Origin: CALDCK01 sp050618055
Lineage (GTDB): Bacteria > Myxococcota_A > UBA9160 > SMWR01
DNA: 63,379 nt
NCBI GenBank assembly: GCA_050618055.1
Contig: JBNLVK010000212.1
Location: 1-63,379 of the forward strand
Direction: 5' to 3'
The notes below the pieces were generated by a model. The model did not search any database. It was not told where the DNA came from and worked only from the letters and a program-made list of their open reading frames with translations. A program made the position numbers and the translations under genes. Shown here piece after piece: positions 31,939 to 39,798 of the stretch (positions within the stretch are counted from its first letter, which is position 1; each line of letters starts with the position of its first letter).

Positions 31939-31967
31939 TTGACTGTTCGGAAAAAAATTCCTAGAAA
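31939..31967 (+). promoter_or_regulatory. Rightward early promoter with embedded operator
   Basis: -35 TTGACT (31939-31944), a 17-bp spacer GTTCGGAAAAAAATTCC, and -10 TAGAAA (31962-31967). The operator GGAAAAAAATTCC is at 31949-31961, placed exactly as in the left promoter. Transcription should start about 31974, three bases before the ATG of the HTH gene. Confidence 0.7.
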
Positions 31968-31976
31968 TAGGGGGCG

Positions 31977-32264
31977 ATGGCAGCGAAGCGGCATCGACGA
32001 TCAGCAGGGGCGGTAGCCGTTCGGGCCTGGCGGCTTGGGCAAGAGCCCAAGGTCACCCAGGACGATCTTGGCCGTCGCCTCGGCAAGAAGGACGGATCCC
32101 TGATCCACCAGTACGAAGCCGGGCGACGCGAGTTGACCGTTCCTGTTTGCATTGCGCTCGCCAAGTTGACCGGGATCCCCTTCGACTCGCTGATTTCGCG
32201 GCGCCAACGGCGCGAACTCGACCAGGCCCACGATCTGATCGACGCAGAGCGGAAAGCGGGCTGA
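31977..32264 (+). CDS. HTH XRE-family transcriptional regulator (Cro/repressor-like)
   Basis: 95 residues. After a basic N-terminus (MAAKRHRRS) comes an XRE helix-turn-helix: VTQDDLGRRLGKKDGSLIHQYEAGRRELTVPVCIALAKLTG. Single domain without a protease-like C-terminal part, so Cro-sized. The start is nearly leaderless behind the operator-bearing promoter, and the gene presumably binds those operators. Whether it acts as Cro or as the lysogenic repressor is open. Confidence 0.8.
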   Translation: MAAKRHRRSAGAVAVRAWRLGQEPKVTQDDLGRRLGKKDGSLIHQYEAGRRELTVPVCIALAKLTGIPFDSLISRRQRRELDQAHDLIDAERKAG

Positions 32265-32299
32265 CCGCCATGCGCGCCACGTCCCTCGCCGCGCCCACC

Positions 32300-32623
32300 C
32301 TACTCGCGCTCCCCGATGCTCGTCGGGTGCGTGTACATCTCCACGCCCTCCGTTCCGGGCACGTAGAGCCGCACCTTGATCCAGCGCGGCGACCCGTACT
32401 CGCCGCGACGCAGCACCGATGCCTCGATCCCCGCGGCGAACGGCTCGCAGCCCGCCTCCATCGCGTGCTCCCAGCCGCGATCGTCTCGCGCGGCGGCAGC
32501 CGTCATCATCTCCTCGTACAAAGCAAGCGTCGGGCACCCCGTGCCGCGCTTCACCGTCTCGAATCCGCCGGCCATCGCCTGGCCGGCCACGAGCAGGGCC
32601 ACCAGCCCCGCTGCTCTACGCAT
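32300..32623 (-). CDS. Small secreted protein (moron candidate)
   Basis: 107 residues from ATG 32623, strong ribosome site (GGGAGGAAGAG). Signal peptide MRRAAGLVALLVAGQAMA-GGFET. The mature part has two Cys (GTGCPTL, EAGCEPF) that could form a disulfide, and a strand-rich C-terminus (RWIKVRLYVPGTEGVEMYTHP). It runs against both neighbouring rightward genes, so it may be expressed from the prophage as a lysogenic-conversion gene. Function unknown. Confidence 0.6.
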   Translation of the reverse strand: MRRAAGLVALLVAGQAMAGGFETVKRGTGCPTLALYEEMMTAAAARDDRGWEHAMEAGCEPFAAGIEASVLRRGEYGSPRWIKVRLYVPGTEGVEMYTHPTSIGERE

Positions 32624-32773
32624 CTCTTCCTCCCGCGCTCCGTTGGCGCTTCCGGTGTTGAGGGACCCCGGATTGTGTCACGGGGCGCGGGAACTTCTCT
32701 ACCCACAATCCCGGTTGCGGGCAGAGCGGGGGAGGGCTCGCGATGCGCATGACGCTCTCTTTGTACCTCGGGG

Positions 32774-32829
32774 CTACTGACCCCCGAAAGCGAAAGCTGT
32801 TCGGTCTGACCAGCGGAGAGGGTCAGTAG
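32774..32829 (+). promoter_or_regulatory. Hairpin covering the ribosome site of the rightward operon
   Basis: CTACTGACCC (32774-32783) is a perfect complement of GGGTCAGTAG (32820-32829). The right arm includes the GAGAGGG ribosome site and ends at the base before the +2 position of the GTG start at 32830. A folded leader would hide the site. The rest of the 206-base gap 32624-32829 shows nothing else clear. Confidence 0.45.
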
Positions 32830-33186
32830 GTGGCTACTCCGTTGGTTTCACGGCCGATTCGCGAGGAGCTGCACCGGCTTCGGGCGCTCGACCCCGAGCG
32901 GTGGGATTCCGTCTGCCGCCACATCGGCCAGCTCGAGGGCTGGGATTGCTTCGCGCTCTCCGAGCCGCACCGGACCCGCGAGTGCCGGGCCATGGTGCTG
33001 AAGAAGCTGAACTCGCGGCGCGGGAAGAACGTGCCGCGCAACTTCGACGGCGACTGGCTGCTCATCGTCGTCGACCACTTCCCGGAGTCCTCGATCGCCG
33101 ACGTCTTCCAGCGCCGCGCCGCGGTGGCGCAAGCGCGGAGGGAGATAGGCGAGGAGGAGCCTCGGAAGGAGAGGGGGGTCGCATGA
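32830..33186 (+). CDS. Phage protein of unknown function (118 aa)
   Basis: GTG start at 32830. Helical N-terminus (REELHRLRALDPERWDSVCRHI), a strand segment GDWLLIVVDHF and a charged helical tail. First gene of a rightward chain joined by 4-base overlaps. No motif recognised. Confidence 0.55.
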   Translation: MATPLVSRPIREELHRLRALDPERWDSVCRHIGQLEGWDCFALSEPHRTRECRAMVLKKLNSRRGKNVPRNFDGDWLLIVVDHFPESSIADVFQRRAAVAQARREIGEEEPRKERGVA

Positions 33187-33443
33187 ACGGAGCCACTCGA
33201 CACGAGATCGACGCCGACGCCTTCGTGGTGGAGCACGTCGATGGGGCGCGATGCGTCTTCCAGACGTGGAGGCGCGTGGGCGGGATCCTGCGCCACGTCG
33301 GGAGGACGATCGAGGTCAAGAAGAGCGCGCCGAAGAAGCCCGGCGAAGATGACCCCGCCCCGTTCGACGAACGCCGCAGGGACGGCATGGAGCGCGCAAT
33401 CGCGATGCGGGACGACCCGCTCTCGAAGGAGATCATCGCGTGA
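33183..33443 (+). CDS. Small phage protein (86 aa)
   Basis: ATG 33183 in ATGA overlap. Beta-rich start (FVVEHVDGARCVFQTWRRVGGILRHVG) and a basic/helical end. Unknown function. Confidence 0.5.
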   Translation: MNGATRHEIDADAFVVEHVDGARCVFQTWRRVGGILRHVGRTIEVKKSAPKKPGEDDPAPFDERRRDGMERAIAMRDDPLSKEIIA

Positions 33444-33604
33444 CCGCCACCCTCGCGCCGCGCTCCGACGCCCTCCCGCTCTACGCCTTCGAGCCGGAGC
33501 GCACGCAGGCCGCGCCGCTCTGGGACGACCGCATCGACTGGTCGGAAGCCTCCGACTCCGATCTGGTGGCGATGATCGATTTCTGGGAGGGCTGGACGCG
33601 ATGA
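33440..33604 (+). CDS. Small acidic phage protein (54 aa)
   Basis: GTG at 33440 overlaps the preceding stop (GTGA), and its own TGA overlaps the next ATG. It ends DLVAMIDFWEGWTR. Acidic and Trp-containing, no motif. Support comes from the double overlap. Confidence 0.45.
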   Translation: MTATLAPRSDALPLYAFEPERTQAAPLWDDRIDWSEASDSDLVAMIDFWEGWTR

Positions 33605-33930
33605 GCGTCGAGCCGGAGATCATTGAACTCCTTGAGCACGCATTCCGCGAGGGGTGGCGCCTCAAGCAAGAGGAGCAATTCGGCAAGGGGTACATGCCGA
33701 CGCAGCACGAGATCATGTGCCGCGAGAGGGCGATGGCTCGCGTCGTGCGCGAGTTCGCCGCTCGGATTGGGGGCCGCAGGAACGGCGGATACCCTTCGCG
33801 CAAGAAACGCGACGAAGCCTTGGCATGGCTCCGAACCGAAGAGGGGCGATCCCAAGCAATCGCGTTCATTTCCAACGTGGCAAAGATGGCGCACGCCATG
33901 CAGGGCCCCGATGTGCCGGAGTCCGCATGA
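33601..33930 (+). CDS. Helical phage protein (109 aa)
   Basis: ATG 33601. Mostly alpha-helical (IIELLEHAFREGWRLKQEEQFG, EIMCRERAMARVVREFAARIG). One basic loop (GRRNGGYPSRKKRDE) might touch nucleic acid. Unknown function. Confidence 0.5.
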   Translation: MSVEPEIIELLEHAFREGWRLKQEEQFGKGYMPTQHEIMCRERAMARVVREFAARIGGRRNGGYPSRKKRDEALAWLRTEEGRSQAIAFISNVAKMAHAMQGPDVPESA

Positions 33931-34100
33931 ACGCCGGGCCCAGCGCACTCCAGCTTGCGGCCATCTCCGGCGCCGTCATCGTCGCCGTGCTGCTCCTCGC
34001 ACGCGAGGTCCGGCTCGCCCGACGCAAGACCTCCCGCATCGCCGACACCATCGACGACCTGCTCGACCACGAGCGGCGCAGGATGCGGGGGCGGTGGTGA
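33927..34100 (+). CDS. Small membrane protein (57 aa)
   Basis: ATG 33927 in ATGA overlap. One transmembrane helix (LQLAAISGAVIVAVLLLA) near the N-terminus, then a basic, helical cytoplasmic part. Too early in the genome for a lysis spanin; function unknown. Confidence 0.5.
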   Translation: MNAGPSALQLAAISGAVIVAVLLLAREVRLARRKTSRIADTIDDLLDHERRRMRGRW

Positions 34101-34330
34101 CCGCGCTCGAGCGCGCCATCGACGCCCTCGGGCGGTGGATCGACGAGCACGATGCGCCGGCTGCTGCTCCGGGAGGCGTGCCCGCCCCTCCGCGCCCCGA
34201 GCCCAAGCCCTACGACATGCAGGGCTTCGAGTGCGTCTCCGGGCCCATCGCCGTCGTCTCCTTCGACCTCTCCCTCGACGACTTCGCCCGCGAATGCCGC
34301 GAACGGATCTGGGAGCCTCGCCGGACATGA
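34097..34330 (+). CDS. Small phage protein (77 aa)
   Basis: GTG 34097 in GTGA overlap. A helical start (ALERAIDALGRWIDEHD), a Pro-rich linker, and a C-terminal strand-helix VVSFDLSLDDFARECRERIW. Unknown function. Confidence 0.5.
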   Translation: MTALERAIDALGRWIDEHDAPAAAPGGVPAPPRPEPKPYDMQGFECVSGPIAVVSFDLSLDDFARECRERIWEPRRT

Positions 34331-34740
34331 GCGCGCGTCCCCATCCGCTCGCCAACACCGACACCGAAGCGTCGCCCTCCCGCCTCTGCTGGGACGAACG
34401 CAAGCTCCTCTGCGGCATCGTGCTCCAGGCCGTCCAGGACTACCGGCTCGGGCCGGGCGACGTCCGCCCGAAACAGGGGATGCGCCGTACCCCCGAGAAG
34501 TGGGCCAACTACCAGTCCGCACGCCGCTTCCTGCACTCCGACACCTGCCGCGAGGTCCTCGACGCGCTCGGCATCGATCACGGCGCCGTGCTCGCGGCGC
34601 TCGATCGGCCGTGGCGGTACGAGTCGATTCACTCCCGGTGGTTCCGCAAGGTCCGCGACGAGTGGGATCTGTGGAGCGAGATCGGGCTCGGGACCGGCGA
34701 TGCGGAGCAGGGGGACGCGGCCGAGGGGGGCGCGGCATGA
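34327..34740 (+). CDS. Phage protein of unknown function (137 aa)
   Basis: ATG 34327. It has CWDERKLLCGIVLQAVQDYRLG, then YQSARRFLHSDTCREVLDALGIDHGAVLAAL; the second half looks like a small helical DNA-binding fold seen in phage proteins, unconfirmed. Confidence 0.5.
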   Translation: MSARPHPLANTDTEASPSRLCWDERKLLCGIVLQAVQDYRLGPGDVRPKQGMRRTPEKWANYQSARRFLHSDTCREVLDALGIDHGAVLAALDRPWRYESIHSRWFRKVRDEWDLWSEIGLGTGDAEQGDAAEGGAA

Positions 34741-35015
34741 AGCCGAAGAACCGCATCGGTGGTCGAGACCGCCGCGTTCGCGGCGGCGTGAAGGGCTCCA
34801 TCGCGCACGGCGCCACGGCGCCCAGCGAGTCGAGCAATTTGACTGGCGGCGACTGGGAGATGCTGCACCTCAATCCTCAGGAGGCAAGGCGCCTCGGTGT
34901 TCGCCGTGCGCTCCTGCGCAAGCGCATGAAGCAACAGCCTTCGGCGCGCGAAGTCCTTGCGTCGCTGCCAAAGCCCCGGATTCCCAAGCCTAAGGATCGG
35001 GGGGATGCGGCATGA
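34737..35015 (+). CDS. Basic phage protein (92 aa)
   Basis: ATG 34737. Very basic at both ends (KPKNRIGGRDRRVRGGVKG and KPRIPKPKDRG) with a central helix (EARRLGVRRALLRKRMKQQ). It could bind nucleic acid. Unknown function. Confidence 0.5.
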   Translation: MKPKNRIGGRDRRVRGGVKGSIAHGATAPSESSNLTGGDWEMLHLNPQEARRLGVRRALLRKRMKQQPSAREVLASLPKPRIPKPKDRGDAA

Positions 35016-35200
35016 CGCCCGGGCAGCTCGACGCGATCGAAGCCCGCTACGAGCGGCAGCACGGGGCGGAAGACGTGGTGGCGCTGGTCCAGTGGGCGCG
35101 GGAGGCGATGGAGCGGCTAGAGCGTCTGGATTTCGAGGCGGGGCAGTTTCCGCCGTACTCAGCGTGGTCGGCGGTGGCGCAGGAAGGGGACAGCGAATGA
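35012..35200 (+). CDS. Small phage protein (62 aa)
   Basis: ATG 35012 in ATGA overlap. One long acidic helix (PGQLDAIEARYERQHG, VVALVQWAREAMERLERLD). Similar small proteins are common in phage early regions without known role. Confidence 0.5.
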   Translation: MTPGQLDAIEARYERQHGAEDVVALVQWAREAMERLERLDFEAGQFPPYSAWSAVAQEGDSE

Positions 35201-35481
35201 GCGCAGACCAGAGCAACGCCAAGCGCACTACCCGCATCTGTCGGTGGTGCGGCGACGACTTCCACCGGCCCCCGGGACCGGGGCCCGTGCAGGCGTGTCC
35301 GCTGCCCGAGTGCCAGAGCCAGCAGCGCACGCATCGCGCCTCCGTCATCGCCGAACGCCGCGCCGACGAAGCCCGCGCCCTCCGACGGGAGCAAGACGCA
35401 CGGCTCGCGGAAGCCGTGCGCCGGAGGCGCCGCTCCTTCGCCGCTGCCGAGCAGATCGAGGACGACAGGCTCACGGGGTAA
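35197..35481 (+). CDS. Zinc-finger phage protein (94 aa)
   Basis: ATG 35197. CRWCGDDFHRPPGPGPVQACPLPEC gives a four-Cys zinc site (C-x2-C ... C-x4-C) like the short zinc fingers of some transposases and phage proteins. The rest is an Arg-rich coiled helix. Last of the overlapping chain; 48 bases before the helicase. Confidence 0.55.
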   Translation: MSADQSNAKRTTRICRWCGDDFHRPPGPGPVQACPLPECQSQQRTHRASVIAERRADEARALRREQDARLAEAVRRRRRSFAAAEQIEDDRLTG

Positions 35482-35529
35482 GGGGCGGGGAGAGAACGCA
35501 GCACAGCGGCGCCAGGGGGGCGCGCAGGG

Positions 35530-37137
35530 GTGAATCGAGAGGTTGGACGCGAACGGTCGGGCATGGATCGGGGGGACGCGCGTGCGTGGGGGATACCCGT
35601 GCGCCTCGTAGAACCCCCCGATCGCATCGACTCCCCCTCCGTCGAGGTCACCCTCGAAATCGAACGCTCCGTCGTCGGCGCGCTCCTCATCGACCCCACC
35701 ACACGCCCCACCGTCGCCGAGATCCTCGCCCCCACCGACTTCCACGCCATGCCCCTCGGTGCCGTCTACGAGGCCCTCCAGGCCGTTGACACCGAACACC
35801 CCACCGATCTCGAAGTCATCGCCGAGCTCGACCGGCGCGGCAAGCTCAAGCTGGCCGGCGGCCCCGATGCCGTCCACACCCTCTCCGGCACCGCCGCCAC
35901 CGCCGCCAACGTCGTCCCCGAAGCCCGCCTCGTGCGGCACTACGCCCGCGTCCGCACCCTCCAGGGACTCCACCAGCGCGCCGGGGCCGGCGAACCCTAC
36001 GACCAGGCCGAAATCGACGCGCTCCACGAAGAAGTGCGCCAGGGCGCGAGCCCTGCGACCGAACTCCAGCATCCGATCGGCTTCACCGGCGACCGCCTCC
36101 GCGAGACGCGCGAGCGGCCCGACCCCCGGTCGCCGCTGCCCGGCTTCCTCGACCCTGAGCCGGGGTTGCACGTCGAACTTGGCCGCAGCTCCGTCGGAAA
36201 GACGTCTCTTGCAGCGTGGATCGCCATGCACTGGGCCAACGGCTCGTCACCGTGGGAAGGCGCGCCCCCGCTCCCCCAGGCCCGCGCCTTCATCCTCTCT
36301 CGTGAGCAGAACGTGCAGCGCATCGATCGACGCTGCCGCGAGATGGATCTCTGCTCGCGCTCTCTCGACCGCGACGTGTGGACGAACAATCTCTCCATCA
36401 TCGCCCGCGATCCCATGCTCCCGCGCAAGGAACAGCCGCTGCTCCGGCTCGACGACACCGGGCTCGCGCTCCTCCGCAAGTCGCTCCACGCGGCGCGCGT
36501 CGCGGGCGAGCCCTACCGCTTCGGCGTCCTCGACTCCTTGTCGCGGCTCAAGCCCGCCGAGTACGAAGAGAACAGCAACGACGACATGACCCGGTGGCTC
36601 GACGCCCTCGAAGAAGTCGCCGAGGAGTTCGGCGTCTACCTCGTGCTCCTTCACCACCAGCACAAGATGGAGACGGGTAACGCGCGCACCGCTGGCCGCG
36701 GTGCCTCTGCTATCGATGCCGTCGCTCAGGGCACGTGGCTGCTCGAGGCCGGCGACGAGCCCTACACCCGCAAACTCCGCGTCCACGGAAACGCCCTCGA
36801 CGAGCGCATCCACGAATTCGAGGTCGCCCCGCCCGAGGACCCGTGGAAGGTCCTTTTCTGGCGACGCCGCGAGGGCCTCGTCCACGCCTACCCGATCGGC
36901 GACTACCTGGCGCCCGGCGAGGAATGCTCCTTCCGCGCGCTCGCCAAGGCGCTCTCGGGAGAGGAGTCGCCGACCCGGGCTTGGAGGGAGAAGGCCCCGA
37001 GGATCGCTCGATCGTGGGCCCAGGCCGGGCTCGCCCGGGTCCTCGAAAGCGAAGGGAAGGGCAAGGGAGCGAGGGTGATTCGCAACGCTCCGGGTGGCCC
37101 CGAGGGGGGAGAGGAGTCCGATGACGTGCCGTTCTAG
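35530..37137 (+). CDS. DnaB/RepA-type replicative helicase
   Basis: 535 residues, GTG start at 35530 after an AGGGGGG run (ATG 35563 is an alternative). The N-terminal DnaB domain (about 38-150: ERSVVGALLIDPTTRP, FHAMPLGAVYEALQAV) is followed by a RecA-type ATPase with Walker A GRSSVGKTS (about 218), a Walker B-like FGVLDSLSRL (about 335), and the LVLLHHQHK and RGASAIDAVAQGTW segments typical of RepA-like phage helicases. It would unwind DNA at the phage origin. The end DDVPF resembles an SSB-type acidic tip. Confidence 0.82.
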   Translation: MNREVGRERSGMDRGDARAWGIPVRLVEPPDRIDSPSVEVTLEIERSVVGALLIDPTTRPTVAEILAPTDFHAMPLGAVYEALQAVDTEHPTDLEVIAELDRRGKLKLAGGPDAVHTLSGTAATAANVVPEARLVRHYARVRTLQGLHQRAGAGEPYDQAEIDALHEEVRQGASPATELQHPIGFTGDRLRETRERPDPRSPLPGFLDPEPGLHVELGRSSVGKTSLAAWIAMHWANGSSPWEGAPPLPQARAFILSREQNVQRIDRRCREMDLCSRSLDRDVWTNNLSIIARDPMLPRKEQPLLRLDDTGLALLRKSLHAARVAGEPYRFGVLDSLSRLKPAEYEENSNDDMTRWLDALEEVAEEFGVYLVLLHHQHKMETGNARTAGRGASAIDAVAQGTWLLEAGDEPYTRKLRVHGNALDERIHEFEVAPPEDPWKVLFWRRREGLVHAYPIGDYLAPGEECSFRALAKALSGEESPTRAWREKAPRIARSWAQAGLARVLESEGKGKGARVIRNAPGGPEGGEESDDVPF

Positions 37138-37142
37138 GTTCA

Positions 37143-37255
37143 ACTGGCCCCGGTGGCCCCTGACTGGCCCCGTGTGGGAGGGCCACCACACCAGTGGCAC
37201 TGGCCCCTACTGGCCCCCAGTGGCTCTTAAGAGAGCCACTTGGGGGGGCCAGTTG
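37143..37255. repeat. GGCCCC repeats and long hairpin, possible phage origin
   Basis: The 210-base gap after the helicase gene has ACTGGCCCC at 37143, 37163, 37199 and 37209, a GGTGGCCCC variant at 37152, and the inverse GGGGCCAGT at 37245-37253. It also holds a hairpin with arms AGTGGCTCT (37219-37227) and AGAGCCACT (37232-37240) around TAAG, extended by GGCCCCC/GGGGGCC outside one bulge. Repeats beside a replicative helicase gene suggest an origin or control region; inferred. Confidence 0.45.
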
Positions 37256-37347
37256 CCGGGGCGGGCCTCGCGCGCGAAGTGGCCCCTGGCCCGGTCCGGG
37301 CGGAGGGTCGGAGGGAGCCATGCGCAGCGCCCCGCGGGTGCTCAGTC

Positions 37348-37860
37348 GTGAGCGGGGTTCGGCGCCTCATGGCGATCGATCCGGGGCCGGTGGTTTCGGC
37401 GCTGGTGGTGCTGGTTGGCGGGAACCCGGTAGAGCTGCTCCTCGACCGGAACGAGCTGGTGCTGGCCAGGCTCCGCTGCGTGGCGATGAAGCGCGATCTC
37501 CACCTGGTGGTCGAGGGGATCGCCTCGTACGGCATGGCGGTCGGGGCCTCGGTCTTCGAGACATGCGAGTGGGGCGGCCGGTTCATCGAAGCGTGGGACG
37601 CGGGTGGTGGGCCGTGGTCGAAACTCTACCGGCGCGAGGTGAAGCTCGAGTTGTGCGGGAGCGCGCGGGCGAAGGACGCGAACGTGCGTCAGGCGCTGAT
37701 CGACCTGTACGGGGGCGCGGAGGGGAAGTCGAAGGCGGTGGGGACGAAGAAGTCGCCGGGGCCGCTGTACGGCGTGAAGAAGGACCTGTGGGCGGCACTG
37801 GCCGTAGGCGTCACGTGGGAGCGACTGGAAGCGCGCGGCGAAGCGCGGGGGGAGGGGTAG
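37348..37860 (+). CDS. RuvC-like Holliday junction resolvase
   Basis: 170 residues from GTG 37348 (ATG 37369 is an alternative). The RNase H-like fold is shown by LMAIDPGP (first catalytic Asp), LVVEGIASYG (Glu), and the C-terminal AKDANVRQALID and GVKKDLWAALAVG (Asp residues), the order found in RuvC and phage crossover resolvases. It would cut four-way junctions before packaging. It is followed directly by the lipoprotein gene. Confidence 0.8.
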   Translation: MSGVRRLMAIDPGPVVSALVVLVGGNPVELLLDRNELVLARLRCVAMKRDLHLVVEGIASYGMAVGASVFETCEWGGRFIEAWDAGGGPWSKLYRREVKLELCGSARAKDANVRQALIDLYGGAEGKSKAVGTKKSPGPLYGVKKDLWAALAVGVTWERLEARGEARGEG

Positions 37861-38139
37861 ATGAAGGCATCTCAATGGCTTTGCGTCTTGGCTTGGGTGG
37901 CAGTGTTCCAGGTGGCGGTCGCCATGCTCCTTGGTTGTGGGGGCGCGACCGTCGCGAAGCGGCCGGATGGAAGAACGAGCGCGTGGGTCATTTCGTTCGT
38001 GGATGAGCCCGCGGATATCGTCCGCGCGCATCAACTGCGGATCGAAGGTTCGTGGGTTTTGTTCCTCGGCCCGGGCGGAGAGATCATCGAAGTGCACAGC
38101 GCTGCAGCGGTCCGTTCGATCGAGCCGGAGGGAGCATGA
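37861..38139 (+). CDS. Putative small lipoprotein (92 aa)
   Basis: ATG 37861 abuts the resolvase stop. Signal LCVLAWVAVFQVAVAMLLGCGG with lipobox LLGC, acylated Cys about residue 26. The mature domain is short and beta-rich (GSWVLFLGPGGEIIEVHS). A phage-encoded lipoprotein in an early operon could be an exclusion or envelope protein; inferred only. Confidence 0.55.
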   Translation: MKASQWLCVLAWVAVFQVAVAMLLGCGGATVAKRPDGRTSAWVISFVDEPADIVRAHQLRIEGSWVLFLGPGGEIIEVHSAAAVRSIEPEGA

Positions 38140-38654
38140 AGGCTCAGATTCTCAAGCTGAATCGACTGGAGTACGTGGGCGCAATCGACATGCGGCGAAC
38201 GGGTACCCCGATGACCGACGCAACCCCGACCGAGGTCGAGCTGCTGCGGGAGCTGGAGGCGGTTTTGAGGACGCTGGACATAGACGAGGTGGACAACTGC
38301 CGGTTCGACCTTAATGCGCCTTCGATGCGCTTCGTAGGCGAAGTCCTCGCCGACCTCGACGCGGAGCGCGCGGGCGACGACATCCCGGCCGGCGCCACGC
38401 CGCTCGATCCGGCGATGGAGCGCGTGCTGACCCTGTGCGATGAGTACGAGCCGGCGTTCTCGATCTCCTTGCCTGGGGCGCATGTCCGGACAAGCGCGAT
38501 CCCGTGTCGCCGTTGTGGCCGGGTCTCGAGCGACCACCAGGATCCCGGCGCCCACCGGATCCTCCAAGACCTGACTCGCGTGCACAACGCCGAGGGCCCG
38601 TGTGCGTGGTGCATGGATGGTGACTGCCCGTCCATGCGGGAGGCGACCGCGTGA
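38136..38654 (+). CDS. Zinc-ribbon phage protein (172 aa)
   Basis: ATG 38136 in ATGA overlap. An acidic N-terminal half (ELLRELEAVLRTLDIDEVDN) and a C-terminal Cys region (IPCRRCGRV ... PCAWCMDGDC). Function unknown. Confidence 0.5.
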   Translation: MKAQILKLNRLEYVGAIDMRRTGTPMTDATPTEVELLRELEAVLRTLDIDEVDNCRFDLNAPSMRFVGEVLADLDAERAGDDIPAGATPLDPAMERVLTLCDEYEPAFSISLPGAHVRTSAIPCRRCGRVSSDHQDPGAHRILQDLTRVHNAEGPCAWCMDGDCPSMREATA

Positions 38655-39715
38655 CCCCCGACCAAGTCGCCCTGCGCTACGAAATTCTCCGCACGAGCCG
38701 CGGCAGCGTGCGCTCCCTCGACCCCACGTCGATCCGTGGCGAACGCTGTGCGCGCTGCGCCACCATCGTCGACCACACCCGCCAGCGGGTGCGTGCCCAG
38801 CTCCGTAGGGAGATCCGCGCGACGGTCCGCGACGACGTCCCCCGCCACGAAGTCGCCAAGCTCGTCGACCAGGAGCTGCGCGTCCAGCTCCCCCGCCGCA
38901 TCGAGGAAGAGCTCGACCGCGAGGGCCTCGGCTACGGCTTCAAGACGACCGCGGTCAAGAAGCGCCGCCGCCGGAAGGTCGGAGACTCGTGGATCTGGGA
39001 GCCGCCGGAGGAGAAGGACGTGTGCGGCGCGTGCCTCCAGCGCACCGCCGAGGTCTACGGCTACGACCAGGCCGTTGCCCGCACGCCCACGTGGAAGGGC
39101 ATCTCGGACAAGAAGCACCGCGGCGGGGTCTCGATCTCCTCCCGCCCCGATGCCGCCGAGCGCCGCATCATCTCCCAGATGGACGTCTGGAACATGGTGC
39201 AGCCGCTCATGGAGTGCGTCCCCCCGATGCAGGATCGCTCGACCTGGGCGATGGGCGCCGAGGCGCTGATCCTCTACCAGTGCACGACGAACCCCCAGAC
39301 ACCCGACGAAGGCGCCACCTCCAGCGCCGTGTTCGCCGCTGCCCAGGACCAGGGCTTCCAGTGGCACAGCCCCGAGGCGATGGACGAGGCGGTCAAGCTC
39401 GTGCGCGCCTGGATCGGGCGGAGGCTGCGGACTCCCGGCTGGCAGCGCAGAGAGGAGAGGTTCGTGGACCCGAGGGATGGAATCAAGCTCTCTGCGGCGG
39501 CGGAGCTGCTCAACTGCTCGGTGGACAAGGTGCGGAAGTCGCTGCTCCCCGGCTGGCGCAGTCGTGGGCTGGCGATCAACGTGAGCCCGGAGCACGCGAA
39601 GCGGCGCGAGTGGCTCGTGCACCGCGACGCCGTCGCCGAGGAAGTGCGCCGCATGAACAGCGCATCGCCGTGCGGCAGCGATGGGACGTTGCAGGCGGCT
39701 GCGTTGGTGATTTGA
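38651..39715 (+). CDS. Phage protein with Cys pairs and possible HTH (354 aa)
   Basis: GTG 38651 in GTGA overlap. Domains: an N-terminal CARCATIV pair, a helical region, CGACLQR, a central helical part, and near the C-terminus an HTH-like IKLSAAAELLNCSVDKVRKSLLPGW (MerR/excisionase-type layout). It may be a late regulator or DNA-binding protein. I do not recognise the family. Confidence 0.55.
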   Translation: MTPDQVALRYEILRTSRGSVRSLDPTSIRGERCARCATIVDHTRQRVRAQLRREIRATVRDDVPRHEVAKLVDQELRVQLPRRIEEELDREGLGYGFKTTAVKKRRRRKVGDSWIWEPPEEKDVCGACLQRTAEVYGYDQAVARTPTWKGISDKKHRGGVSISSRPDAAERRIISQMDVWNMVQPLMECVPPMQDRSTWAMGAEALILYQCTTNPQTPDEGATSSAVFAAAQDQGFQWHSPEAMDEAVKLVRAWIGRRLRTPGWQRREERFVDPRDGIKLSAAAELLNCSVDKVRKSLLPGWRSRGLAINVSPEHAKRREWLVHRDAVAEEVRRMNSASPCGSDGTLQAAALVI

Positions 39716-39718
39716 GAG

Positions 39719-39775
39719 CGAGGCGGCCGGCCAGGAGGTCGACGTTACCCAGTGGCAGTTCGCCGGCCCGCCTCG
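39719..39775 (+). other. Hairpin in the gap before 39799
   Basis: CGAGGCGGCCGGC (39719-39731) pairs with its complement at 39762-39775 with one bulged C, about 13 bp. There is no U-run. It may be an RNA stability or attenuation element before the TTG-started gene. Confidence 0.35.
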
Positions 39776-39798
39776 CAAGTCTTCACAGGGGAAGAGCA

